Below are positions 1 through 8,511 of a DNA stretch of 64,000 nt, piece by piece. The stretch is from an uncultured Clostridia bacterium (GTDB taxonomy: Bacteria; Bacillota; Clostridia; Oscillospirales; Ruminococcaceae): NCBI GenBank assembly GCA_947631115.1, contig CANRKB010000003.1:62001-126000 (forward strand). Direction: 5' to 3'. The notes beneath the pieces were generated by a model that was not told where the DNA came from, did not search any database, and was given only the letters and a program-made list of their open reading frames with translations. Position 1 is the stretch's first letter. Every line of letters starts with the position of its first letter. A program made the position numbers and the translations under genes.

Positions 1-1026
1 GTAGCTGTCCTTTATTATAAGAAGCTCTTTGTCGTTGTCGACGTCCGTTTCAATTGTAACAACCGGAACATTGCTCCCCGTAAAAGAAGAATACTTGTCC
101 TTTACTTTGAGATGATCCCTTACATAGAGCGAATCAAGGATCTCTACGTCGTCGCCGTCTATCCTCGTCATCTTTACGCTCGGTTCTCCGCTCGCAAGAT
201 AATAATACTCGATGCTGTCGGGGGTTATGCTTTCGTCGAGGGTTTTTGAATAGAGCGTTCCGCGGAAGGAATTGCTCGCGGTTTCAACGTTGAACTTTTC
301 AAGACCTATCGCGTTAAAGCCGAGCTGCTTTGCGGACGCGCTGTATGCATAATAAGCGCCGAGACTCGTCCAATGGTGGTCCGTGCGATAATAGATATAC
401 TCGTCCGATCTGCCCGAAAGATAACTTAAAGCGTCGATCACATTTACGTTTGTAAGTTTTTGCGAACATTCGTCAATAAACGCTTTTTCATTTGTAACGC
501 CCGAATACGGCGGTATTACCGATTTGTATATTTCCTGCGCCGTAGGAGCAAGCATAAAGAACATGGGAATATCCGCATATTTTGCGGCAAAATCATTTAC
601 CGCGTTTATGGAGTTTTCAACTTCTTTTTTATCATAATCGCGGAAGCTTTCTATCATCATATTGTCTCTTACATAAACGCCGTTTATTTCCTCTTTGCCC
701 ATCAGCTTTGAAAACCTGTTTGAAGCTTTTACCCAAAGCTCTCGCCCTGCGAGATGATCGGCGAAATATGTTTCAAAATCGTCCATAAAACTCGCGTCCT
801 CGCGCTCTATAAGATAATCCCACTTAAACGAGTTTATGACGTCTTCAAGGTTTTCGGCGTTATTTAGCTTCGTCTGATTTACAAGGCTCGGGAATTTTGC
901 AAGAGTGCGGTTTTCGTTTTCGCTTCTGTCGGCTTTCGGGAGCAATACGGTGGTTATCGGCACGACGAGCAGTATTATCGCGAACAGCGCAATCATCAGC
1001 TTGTCGGGAGTCATTTTAAATTTCAT
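1..1026 (-). CDS. DHHW family protein, C-terminus cut by window edge
   Basis: The visible 342 residues begin with one hydrophobic signal/anchor helix (about residues 8-28) and continue as a secreted domain. A TDHHWTS motif near residues 214-220 is the signature of the DHHW family, which is related to AlgX/AlgJ-type SGNH-like acyl-transfer partners. The frame is open to base 1, so the C-terminus is missing. The start ATG (1026-1024) lies 11 bases after the stop of the MBOAT gene, with a GGAGGC site between them. DHHW proteins usually sit beside an MBOAT acyltransferase and are thought to move acetyl groups onto extracellular polysaccharide; that role here is inferred from the motif and the neighbour. 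Confidence 0.85.
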   Translation of the reverse strand, partial: MKFKMTPDKLMIALFAIILLVVPITTVLLPKADRSENENRTLAKFPSLVNQTKLNNAENLEDVINSFKWDYLIEREDASFMDDFETYFADHLAGRELWVKASNRFSKLMGKEEINGVYVRDNMMIESFRDYDKKEVENSINAVNDFAAKYADIPMFFMLAPTAQEIYKSVIPPYSGVTNEKAFIDECSQKLTNVNVIDALSYLSGRSDEYIYYRTDHHWTSLGAYYAYSASAKQLGFNAIGLEKFNVETASNSFRGTLYSKTLDESITPDSIEYYYLASGEPSVKMTRIDGDDVEILDSLYVRDHLKVKDKYSSFTGSNVPVVTIETDVDNDKELLIIKDSY

Positions 1027-1037
1027 GCCTTGCCTCC

Positions 1038-2471
1038 TTAAAAGTTGAAGTAAAGGAAAGGATTATAGGTCGAAGTCGTTATAAACGCGACGCTCGCAAG
1101 CATTACCGCCGTCTGAATAACGGGATAGCCGTACATAACCCATTTCGGAGCGCTTTGTTTTATCTTTTCAGCAATATTTTTCAGCATATCCGTACAGCCT
1201 ACTATGCACAAAGCAAAAACTATTCCGTAGTTTACAAAAGCGTTTACCGCCCTGTCGTCTATGAAAGTTCCGTTCGCTCCGAACATTGCTCCCAAATATC
1301 CGAATACCTGACCGAACATATCGCCGAGATCGGTCGTTCCTTTTGCCGCTCCGTCAAACAATATCCAGCCGAACACCACCAGAATGAACGTATAAAGCCA
1401 GCTTAAAAACGGCGGAAGTTTTTCCAGCCATTTTCCGAGAAACAACTTTTCCAGAACGATAAGTATTCCGAAATAAAGTCCCCAGAGCATAAAGTTCCAC
1501 GAAGCGCCGTGCCATATTCCCGTAATCAGCCACGTTATAAGCAGGTTTACTGCCATCCGTGCTTTTCCTTTTCGGTTGCCGCCCAAAGGAATATAGACAT
1601 AGCTTCTGAACCATGTGCCGAGCGTTATGTGCCAGCGCCTCCAAAACTCGGTTATGCTCTTTGACATATAAGGGTAATTGAAGTTTTCGGGGAAGTGAAA
1701 GCCCATCATTTTTCCGAGCCCTATCGCCATATCCGAATATCCCGAAAAATCAAAGTATATCTGAAACGTAAACGCCAATATTCCCAGCCACGCCGTTCCC
1801 GCAGAAAGCGTCGAATAATCTAAAGCTTTTATTTCCGTCCAGAGCGCGCCGATGTTGTTGGCGATAAGGACTTTTTTCCCGAGTCCCGTGATAAAGCGGG
1901 AAATGCCGCTTCCTACCATTTTTTCATCTACCGTGCGCTCGTCTATCTCGTTGCAGATGTCGCCGTATCTGACGATAGGTCCCGCGACTATCTGCGGGAA
2001 AAGCGTCACGAACGCCATAAAACTTACGGCGTTTTTCTGCACTTTTATGTTCCTGCGGTAAAGGTCGATGGTATAACTCATCGACTGGAAAGTGAAAAAG
2101 CTTATTCCTATGGGAAGCGGTAAATTCGGGTTTGGTATTTCGAGTCCGAACCAGCCGTTTACGGAGTTTATAATGAATCCGAGATATTTGAAAGCGCACA
2201 AAAGTCCTAAGTTCATTGCGATCGACGCAATAAGACAAGCCAGCCTTATTTTCGGTCTGTCGTCATATTTTGCCATTACCCTGCCGGCAGTATAATCAAC
2301 AAAAGTAGACGCTATCAAAACAAGAACGTATACGGGTTCGCCCCATGCGTAAAATATAAGCCCGCTTATAAGAATGACAATATTCTTAAACCTTTTCGGA
2401 ACAAGATAATAGATTATCAGCGTCAACGGCAGAAATCCGAAAAACAAAAACGTAAGGCTTGAAAATACCAT
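1038..2471 (-). CDS. MBOAT family O-acyltransferase (AlgI-like)
   Basis: This 477-residue polytopic membrane protein has around ten hydrophobic helices. It carries the AlgI/DltB block FWRRWHITLGTWF near residue 280 and, further on, GIWHGASWNF, which contains the predicted active-site histidine. The family passes acetyl groups across the membrane onto polysaccharide, working with a secreted partner; the DHHW gene just downstream fits that partner. The start codon overlaps the stop of the preceding RNase M5-like gene (TAATG), so translation is probably coupled. Its place at the tail of an alaS/holA housekeeping run is odd for a polysaccharide gene. Substrate unknown. Confidence 0.9.
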   Translation of the reverse strand: MVFSSLTFLFFGFLPLTLIIYYLVPKRFKNIVILISGLIFYAWGEPVYVLVLIASTFVDYTAGRVMAKYDDRPKIRLACLIASIAMNLGLLCAFKYLGFIINSVNGWFGLEIPNPNLPLPIGISFFTFQSMSYTIDLYRRNIKVQKNAVSFMAFVTLFPQIVAGPIVRYGDICNEIDERTVDEKMVGSGISRFITGLGKKVLIANNIGALWTEIKALDYSTLSAGTAWLGILAFTFQIYFDFSGYSDMAIGLGKMMGFHFPENFNYPYMSKSITEFWRRWHITLGTWFRSYVYIPLGGNRKGKARMAVNLLITWLITGIWHGASWNFMLWGLYFGILIVLEKLFLGKWLEKLPPFLSWLYTFILVVFGWILFDGAAKGTTDLGDMFGQVFGYLGAMFGANGTFIDDRAVNAFVNYGIVFALCIVGCTDMLKNIAEKIKQSAPKWVMYGYPVIQTAVMLASVAFITTSTYNPFLYFNF

Positions 2472-3067
2472 TACTTCAAATCTCCCAAAATCTTTTGTGA
2501 AACGTTTAAAAATTCCTCACGCGAATACAATGCGTTTACCGCTTCAAGAAGCATATTTGCCGAAAGTCTTGTAGGAAAACCGAGTTTTTGCTGGAGTTGT
2601 TTTCTCTTCATTGCAGAGTTTTCTCTTCCGCAAAGTCCGAGGTCGAAAAGGTCGGCTTTTGTAACGGGATCTTTTTTCTCCGTACATTCCTCTGCAAAGA
2701 CCCCGGCTCTTTCAAACGCTTCGAGCAGCACCTTTTGAGTCATTCCCTCAACTCCGAGAAGCCCTTGCTTTGACGGAGAGCGTTTGCGCTTTTCCTTTCC
2801 GCTTATTTCGGGAATATAGACGTTTGTTATATTTCCGCCGCCGATAATGTTTTTTAGCATTGAGCGTATCTGAAAACCCGCGCTGTCGCTGTCTGTAAGC
2901 ACTATAACGCCCGTCTTTTGAGCAAACATTTTTATCAGCGCGGCGGTTTCCCCGTCCTTGTATATCGAAAACCCGTTCGTCGGTATTATCACCGCGTCAA
3001 CATAATTTGAGAGCGTAATTTTGTCATACTTGCCCTCGACTATTATCGCTTTATCTATTTTTATCAT
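2471..3067 (-). CDS. rnmV: RNase M5-like Toprim protein (DUF4093)
   Basis: The 198-residue product starts with a Toprim fold: IIVEGKYDK near residues 8-16 supplies the catalytic glutamate and TDSDSAG near 58-64 the DxD metal site. A C-terminal helical part of about 100 residues corresponds to DUF4093. RNase M5 trims the 5S rRNA precursor in Firmicutes and is about 180-190 residues long. The Toprim motif differs slightly from the usual TDPDFPG, so a related Toprim nuclease is possible. The start overlaps holA by 17 bases and the stop overlaps the MBOAT start, so it lies inside an operon. Confidence 0.75.
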   Translation of the reverse strand: MIKIDKAIIVEGKYDKITLSNYVDAVIIPTNGFSIYKDGETAALIKMFAQKTGVIVLTDSDSAGFQIRSMLKNIIGGGNITNVYIPEISGKEKRKRSPSKQGLLGVEGMTQKVLLEAFERAGVFAEECTEKKDPVTKADLFDLGLCGRENSAMKRKQLQQKLGFPTRLSANMLLEAVNALYSREEFLNVSQKILGDLK

Positions 3068-4118
3068 CGGTCTTATTCAGCATAGATATTTCCGCTATTG
3101 CGCTTTCTACTGCAGTTCGTTTGTTCATCTTGGAAGAATTCAACAGTTTGTTTGTCCTGTATAAAACCGTTATACAGTCGCCGAGGTATCTTAAAGGCAG
3201 TTTTGCAGACTTCTGATAAGCGTTCTTCATCGCATAGCTCCTGCCGCCGTAATATCCGAAAGCCTGAGCCGCGTCCTGATAACTCTTTCCCGCTAATTTT
3301 CCAAGCTTTGCGCGGTATAGGTCTACAAAATATCCCGACAGGGTGAAAAAAATCTTGTGTTCGTCAAATCTCTGTATAAAAAGCTCGTCGAGTATCTCAA
3401 AAGCCTTTTGCGTTTTACCGTCAAAAAGAGCGTCCGACAGGGTATAGATTCCCGCGTCCGCGCGTTTCGGGACAAGCGCGTCCAGGTCGTCCTTTGTTAT
3501 CTCGCCGCTCTGTCTGTAAGCGCAGAGCTTTTCTATCTCGTTTCCGAGGACAGTCAGGCTCATGCCGCATTCTTCCGCAAGAAAAGCCGCGTTTTCACCC
3601 GAAATGGTACAGCCCGCGCGCTCGACTTTTTTTCTTATCTGAGTGCAGACCCTGTCCATTGACAAAAACTTGAACTCGCAGACCGAGCCGTTTTTGTCCG
3701 CCGCTTCTAAAAGCTTTTTGGGCTTTTCTTTTATCTTTTTGCCGTTATAGGTTTCGGGCGGGATATGGAGCTGTTCGATTATAAGCACGGAAGACTCGGG
3801 GATATTTTTAAACAGCGCGAGATAATTTTTCTGCTCGTTTAAGTCAAGCTGTTCAAAGTCAAGATCCTTTATCAGCGCGCACTTATATTCCGCAAATACG
3901 GGCATTCCGTCCAGATAATCCGCTATCTCCGCGGAGCGCGGCGCGTCCGTGAACTTTATAAAGTTCATGTCGCGGACTTCTTCGGGCACGGCGGCGTCAA
4001 TTATCCTTTCGGCATAGGTCTTTACAAGAAAGTCCTCTTCGCCGTACAGAAAATATACCCGCGAGAGCGCGCCCGATTTCAGCTCGTTTTTAAGCTGCGT
4101 TTCCGTAAGTCTGCCCAT
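3051..4118 (-). CDS. holA: DNA polymerase III subunit delta
   Basis: The 355-residue length and the N-terminal VYFLYGEEDFLVKTYAERI match HolA, the clamp-loader subunit that opens the beta clamp. Three regions follow family order: an N-terminal Rossmann-like domain, a middle helical part (FLAEECGMSLTVLGNEIEKLCAY) and a C-terminal collar domain. The lysine-rich C-terminus overlaps the rnmV-like gene by 17 bases. It starts 4 bases after the HIT gene stop with only a weak ribosome site (GGAAATGG), so coupled translation is likely. Confidence 0.9.
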   Translation of the reverse strand: MGRLTETQLKNELKSGALSRVYFLYGEEDFLVKTYAERIIDAAVPEEVRDMNFIKFTDAPRSAEIADYLDGMPVFAEYKCALIKDLDFEQLDLNEQKNYLALFKNIPESSVLIIEQLHIPPETYNGKKIKEKPKKLLEAADKNGSVCEFKFLSMDRVCTQIRKKVERAGCTISGENAAFLAEECGMSLTVLGNEIEKLCAYRQSGEITKDDLDALVPKRADAGIYTLSDALFDGKTQKAFEILDELFIQRFDEHKIFFTLSGYFVDLYRAKLGKLAGKSYQDAAQAFGYYGGRSYAMKNAYQKSAKLPLRYLGDCITVLYRTNKLLNSSKMNKRTAVESAIAEISMLNKTDDKNR

Positions 4119-4122
4119 GGTT

Positions 4123-4476
<354 letters not shown>

Positions 4477-4509
4477 TCAACTATAATTTACCAGACTGTA
4501 TAAAAAGTC

Positions 4510-7158
4510 TTACTTCAGATACTTTGCGACAATTTCCTCCGCCGCTTTTAAAGCGTCGTTTATCTTTGAAGCGTCGGGAACTCCCGCCATAGCCTGGTCG
4601 GGCTTTCCGCCGCCCTTTCCTCCTGCGACTGCCGCGATTTCGCGAACGAGCGTTCCCGCGTTAAGACCCTTTTCAATTGCGCTCTTTGAACATTTGCAGA
4701 GGATATTGCTCTTGCCGTCGGTCGTTCCCGCAAGAACTGCCGCAAAGCAGTCATATTTGTCAGCTACGGTATCTCCGACCTTTCTCAAGCCGTCCGCGCC
4801 CATTCCGTCGAGCCTTGCGCATACTATCTTTACGCCGTTTATTTCGGGAACGTTTTGGAATATGTCGCCGAGCTTTGCGTTTGCCGCCGCCTGCTCCATA
4901 CTCTCTATCTTCTTGTCCTTTTCGCGCATTTCTGTCATTATGCTCTCCGCTCTGCGGACAAGGTCGTCCTCGTTCTGCGCTTTAAGAACCGCGCAGGTCT
5001 TTTCGAGCGTGTTCTTATAATCATACAGCATCGACATAACGCCCATGCCCGTGATTGCCTGGATACGTCTTACGCCGCTTGCTACCGAAGTTTCAAAGCA
5101 GATTTTAAACAAGCCTGCCTGAGCCGAGTTTTTAAGGTGAGTTCCTCCGCAGAATTCCGTTGAATAATCGCCTACCGAAACTACTCTTACTACGTTTCCG
5201 TACTTTTCGCCGAACAATGCCATTGCGCCCTTTTTACGTGCTTCTTCTATGGGAAGAACTTCCGTTACAACGGGAACAGCCGCCATTATGACGGAGTTAA
5301 CATAGTTTTCGACCTTCTGAATTTCGTCGGCTGTCATTGCGCTGAAATGAGAAAAGTCGAAACGGCACTGATAGGGGTCTACATAAGAGCCGCACTGGTG
5401 TACATGGTCGCCGAGAACGCTTCTCAACGCCGCCTGAAGAATATGGCAGCAGGTGTGGTTGCGCTGTGTAGCCATTCTGAGCTGTTCGTCTACCTTTGCG
5501 GTTACGGTTTCTCCTACCTCAAAGCCGCCCTTTGTGACCTTGCACTTGCAGATAAACTGACCTCCGCCGAGCTTTTTCGTGTCGAGAACTTCAAGCTGGT
5601 CGTTGTTGTGGGAAATAATTCCCTTGTCTCCGACCTGTCCGCCCATTTCCGCATAGAACGGAGTTTTGTCGATAACAACGCCCACTTCGTCGCCCTCTCC
5701 GCAGAACTCAACGCTTTCGCCGTCCTTTGTAAGAGCGAGTATCTTCGCGTCGCAAACGAGCGTGTCATATCCCAGAAACTCTGTTTTAAGCGCGTCAAGA
5801 TCCGAGTTCTTGGCATTGTCCCAGCCGCCGCCGAGTTTTTTGTTCTTGCGGGCGGTCTCCTTTTGTACTTTCATGCACTCCTTAAAGCCCTCTTCGTCCG
5901 CCGATAGACCTTTTTCCGCGAGTATTTCCTTGGTAAGGTCAAGCGGGAAACCGTAGGTGTCGTGGAGCTTGAAAACGTTTTCTCCCGAAAGGGTCTTGTT
6001 GCCGCTTTTCTGAAGCTCGGCTATCATCTCGTCAAGTATCGCCGAACCGTTGTCTATTGTTTTCGCAAAGCTCTCTTCTTCGGTCTGAATAACTTTCTTT
6101 ATATAAGAGCGCTTTTCGGCAAGTTCGGGATAAGCCGAAAGGTTTTCGTCAATGACCGTGTCGCATACTTCATACAAAAACGGCTTGTGATAACCCAATA
6201 ATCTCCCGTGGCGAGCCGCTCTTCTCAAAAGTCTGCGGAGAACATAGCCTCTGCCCTCGTTTGAGGGGAGTATGCCGTCGCCCACCATAAACGTTGTGGA
6301 GCGGATATGGTCGGTAATAACGCGGATAGATATGTCCTTTTGCTCGTCGTCATGATAGTTTACGCCGACAATGGAGCATATTTTTCCCATTATGTTCTTT
6401 ACGGTGTCGACTTCAAACAGGTTATCCACATCCTGCATTACGCAGGCAAGGCGCTCCAAGCCCATTCCCGTATCTATATTCTTTGTGGCAAGCTGGGTGT
6501 AGTTGCCCTTTCCGTCATTGTCAAACTGCGTGAAGACAAGGTTCCAGATTTCTATAACTCTGTCGCAGTCGCCGACTTCTTCAAAGTTGTCCTGACCTAT
6601 ATGGTCGAACTTTCCGTACTTTTCCCCTCTGTCAAAGTGGATCTCCGAGCATGGACCGCAGGGTCCGCTTCCGTGCTCCCAGAAATTATCGGCTTTTCCG
6701 AGCTTTATAATACGGTCGCGCGGGATACCTACCTCGTTCGCCCAAATGTCGCCCGCTTCGTCGTCCTGCTCGTAAATGGTGATGTACAGTCTGTCTGCGG
6801 GGATCTCGAGTTTTTTCGTCAGAAATTCCCACGCCCATGCGGTAGCCTCGTGCTTAAAATAATCACCGAACGAAAAGTTTCCGAGCATTTCGAAATAAGT
6901 TCCGTGGCGCGCAGTCTTTCCGACGTTTTCAATGTCGGGCGTTCTTATGCACTTCTGGCAGGTAGTGACGCGGTGGCGCGGAGGCTCTTCTATACCCTGA
7001 AAGTATTTTTTAAGCGGCGTCATGCCCGCGTTTATGAGCAGTATAGAGTTGTCGTCTGCGGGCGGCACAAGCGGAAAGCTCTGCATACGCAGATGCCCCT
7101 TGCTCTCAAAAAACGAGAGATAGCTCTCGCGCAGTTCATTTAGTCCCATCCACTTCAT
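4510..7158 (-). CDS. alaS: Alanyl-tRNA synthetase
   Basis: The 882-residue protein is full length for bacterial AlaRS. The class II catalytic core is at the N-terminus (RHGTYFEMLGNFSFGDYF). The editing domain shows the zinc ligands HTCCH and the CGGTH block, and a C-Ala domain with a glycine-rich GGKGGGKPDQAM ends the protein. It charges tRNA-Ala and edits mischarged Ser and Gly. A GTGAGG site and a sigma-A promoter at 7208-7235 lie upstream. I looked for a T-box leader and saw none. It heads the run alaS-HIT-holA-rnmV-MBOAT-DHHW. Confidence 0.97.
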   Translation of the reverse strand: MKWMGLNELRESYLSFFESKGHLRMQSFPLVPPADDNSILLINAGMTPLKKYFQGIEEPPRHRVTTCQKCIRTPDIENVGKTARHGTYFEMLGNFSFGDYFKHEATAWAWEFLTKKLEIPADRLYITIYEQDDEAGDIWANEVGIPRDRIIKLGKADNFWEHGSGPCGPCSEIHFDRGEKYGKFDHIGQDNFEEVGDCDRVIEIWNLVFTQFDNDGKGNYTQLATKNIDTGMGLERLACVMQDVDNLFEVDTVKNIMGKICSIVGVNYHDDEQKDISIRVITDHIRSTTFMVGDGILPSNEGRGYVLRRLLRRAARHGRLLGYHKPFLYEVCDTVIDENLSAYPELAEKRSYIKKVIQTEEESFAKTIDNGSAILDEMIAELQKSGNKTLSGENVFKLHDTYGFPLDLTKEILAEKGLSADEEGFKECMKVQKETARKNKKLGGGWDNAKNSDLDALKTEFLGYDTLVCDAKILALTKDGESVEFCGEGDEVGVVIDKTPFYAEMGGQVGDKGIISHNNDQLEVLDTKKLGGGQFICKCKVTKGGFEVGETVTAKVDEQLRMATQRNHTCCHILQAALRSVLGDHVHQCGSYVDPYQCRFDFSHFSAMTADEIQKVENYVNSVIMAAVPVVTEVLPIEEARKKGAMALFGEKYGNVVRVVSVGDYSTEFCGGTHLKNSAQAGLFKICFETSVASGVRRIQAITGMGVMSMLYDYKNTLEKTCAVLKAQNEDDLVRRAESIMTEMREKDKKIESMEQAAANAKLGDIFQNVPEINGVKIVCARLDGMGADGLRKVGDTVADKYDCFAAVLAGTTDGKSNILCKCSKSAIEKGLNAGTLVREIAAVAGGKGGGKPDQAMAGVPDASKINDALKAAEEIVAKYLK

Positions 7159-7207
7159 ATTTTATTCCTCACTTTTACAGAAATTTAAAATAAAAACATA
7201 CATATTT

Positions 7208-7235
7208 ATTATAACTCATTTTGCCGAAAAGTCAA
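7208..7235 (-). promoter_or_regulatory. Sigma-A promoter for alaS run
   Basis: On the minus strand TTGACT (7235-7230) and TATAAT (7213-7208) are 16 bases apart, about 50 bases before the alaS ATG. The region between is AT-rich with no structured leader. Confidence 0.75.
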
Positions 7236-7310
7236 TATATTTTGGCATATTTTTTCAATAAGGACACACAAGGGGAATGTTTAAAAAAGTTCCTCTTCTC
7301 CCCGTTAAAC

Positions 7311-7349
7311 ACAAAAATCGAAACCGCACATTTTCATGCGCGGCTTCGA
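7311..7349 (-). terminator. Rho-independent terminator after Tic20-like gene
   Basis: A 14-pair stem (7318-7331 with 7336-7349, two G-U pairs) closes a four-base loop. On the minus strand it is followed by a run of five T (7317-7313). It lies about 50 bases after the stop of the small membrane protein gene and upstream of the alaS promoter. Confidence 0.85.
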
Positions 7350-7398
7350 CCAAAGGTGGTTTCTCTATGAAATCATTCAATCAAATTAAAGCTGATCA

Positions 7399-7665
7399 TT
7401 ACTTGATGATCTTGATCTTACCAAGCAGGGGAACTTCTTTTTCCTGTCCCTGGCAAGCGCCAACGAAAGCGATTATCCAGCAAACGAAGATGAATACATC
7501 CCACGCCCAGCCGACAAACGGAATTGCTCCGAGAAGTCCGAAAAGGAAAAGAACGAGCGACTGATTGATGTGGAACTTTGCGCCCTCCTTATCGCCTGCA
7601 AGAAATGCAACAAGAAGTCCGATCCAAGTAAGGTATGCAACGATACCGGTAGTTTTCGTGTCCAT
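7399..7665 (-). CDS. Small membrane protein, Tic20/DUF4870-like
   Basis: This 88-residue protein has about three hydrophobic helices. The stretch GDKEGAKFHINQSLVLFLFG matches the DUF4870/Tic20-like pattern of a charged turn, then a helix beginning FHxxQSL. Function in bacteria is unknown. It has its own promoter (7724-7752), a GGAGGG site before the ATG and its own terminator, so it is a single-gene unit between the alaS and purB-recJ-relA runs. Confidence 0.75.
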   Translation of the reverse strand: MDTKTTGIVAYLTWIGLLVAFLAGDKEGAKFHINQSLVLFLFGLLGAIPFVGWAWDVFIFVCWIIAFVGACQGQEKEVPLLGKIKIIK

Positions 7666-7723
7666 AAGTAAAACCCTCCATAAGTTGATTATTAGCTACA
7701 GCGGGAATTTCCGCAATAATATA

Positions 7724-7752
7724 ATTTTATATTAAAGACGGACAATTGTCAA
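7724..7752 (-). promoter_or_regulatory. Sigma-A promoter for Tic20-like gene
   Basis: TTGACA (7752-7747) and TAAAAT (7729-7724) on the minus strand are separated by 17 bases. The leader is about 55 bases and holds a small GCGG/CCGC hairpin near 7701-7714. Confidence 0.7.
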
Positions 7753-7835
7753 GCGTTATGGACGAATTATTAAACATTTTTTAGAAGTTTTATGAATTTT
7801 CGACAAATTTTAATTGTCCACGGCTCAAAACTTTG

Positions 7836-8462
7836 CTAATTTTTCAAGTAGGGATTATACATTTTTTCCGCTTTAAGGGTCGTAGTTTCTCCGTGTCCCG
7901 TAAAAACTCTGTAGTCGCCGTCAAGCCGGGATATTTTTTCAAGGCTTTCCCACATCTGCTTTTCGCTTCCCGAAAAACCGTCTGTTCTGCCTACGCCGTT
8001 TTTAAACAGCACATCTCCCGCGAAAAATCCGTTAAGGCTCTCGCAGAACAAAAGGCAACTCCCCGCCGTATGCCCCGGCGCGCTCATAACGCGAAATTCA
8101 ATTTCGCACACGGTAAACTTTTCGCCGTCCGAAAAAGTTTTATCGGGAACAACTGGCTTAAACTCCACGCCCCGCATAAACCACGCCCAAGATTTTTCCG
8201 CGCTTATGAGCATTTCCTTGTCAAGCTCGGGCGCGTAAACTGGCGCTCCCGTTGCGGCTTTTATATCCGCAACTCCCGCAAAATGGTCATAATGCCCGTG
8301 GGTTATGATTATACCGCCGATCTTCAGTCCGTTCTTTTCCGCAAAACCAAGAACTTCCGCCGAAGAAGCGGGGTCTATTGCCACCGCCTCTTTGCTGTCG
8401 GTCGTTATTATATAACAGTTTGAAGCAAGCACCCCCAGCGCCATTTGCATTACATTAACCAT
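7836..8462 (-). CDS. MBL-fold metallo-hydrolase (glyoxalase II-like)
   Basis: The 208-residue protein has the metallo-beta-lactamase motif THGHYDHFAG near residue 55, the third-ligand loop APGHTAGS and a C-terminal TGHGETT. This matches the short glyoxalase II-like hydrolases (YqgX/YcbL type) that bind two metals. It follows relA by 49 bases in the same direction and probably shares that transcript. The substrate could be a hydroxyacyl-thiol ester; the sequence does not decide. No clear terminator follows. Confidence 0.88.
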   Translation of the reverse strand: MVNVMQMALGVLASNCYIITTDSKEAVAIDPASSAEVLGFAEKNGLKIGGIIITHGHYDHFAGVADIKAATGAPVYAPELDKEMLISAEKSWAWFMRGVEFKPVVPDKTFSDGEKFTVCEIEFRVMSAPGHTAGSCLLFCESLNGFFAGDVLFKNGVGRTDGFSGSEKQMWESLEKISRLDGDYRVFTGHGETTTLKAEKMYNPYLKN

Positions 8463-8511
8463 CTATATCCCCTCTTATCTCAACTTCAACCTCTAACCTC
8501 TTACCTCTAAC

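Noticed and set aside
7159..7398. T-box leader for alaS
   Set aside because: No AGGGTGG-type T-box core or specifier hairpin is present; the only strong hairpin is the terminator of the previous gene.
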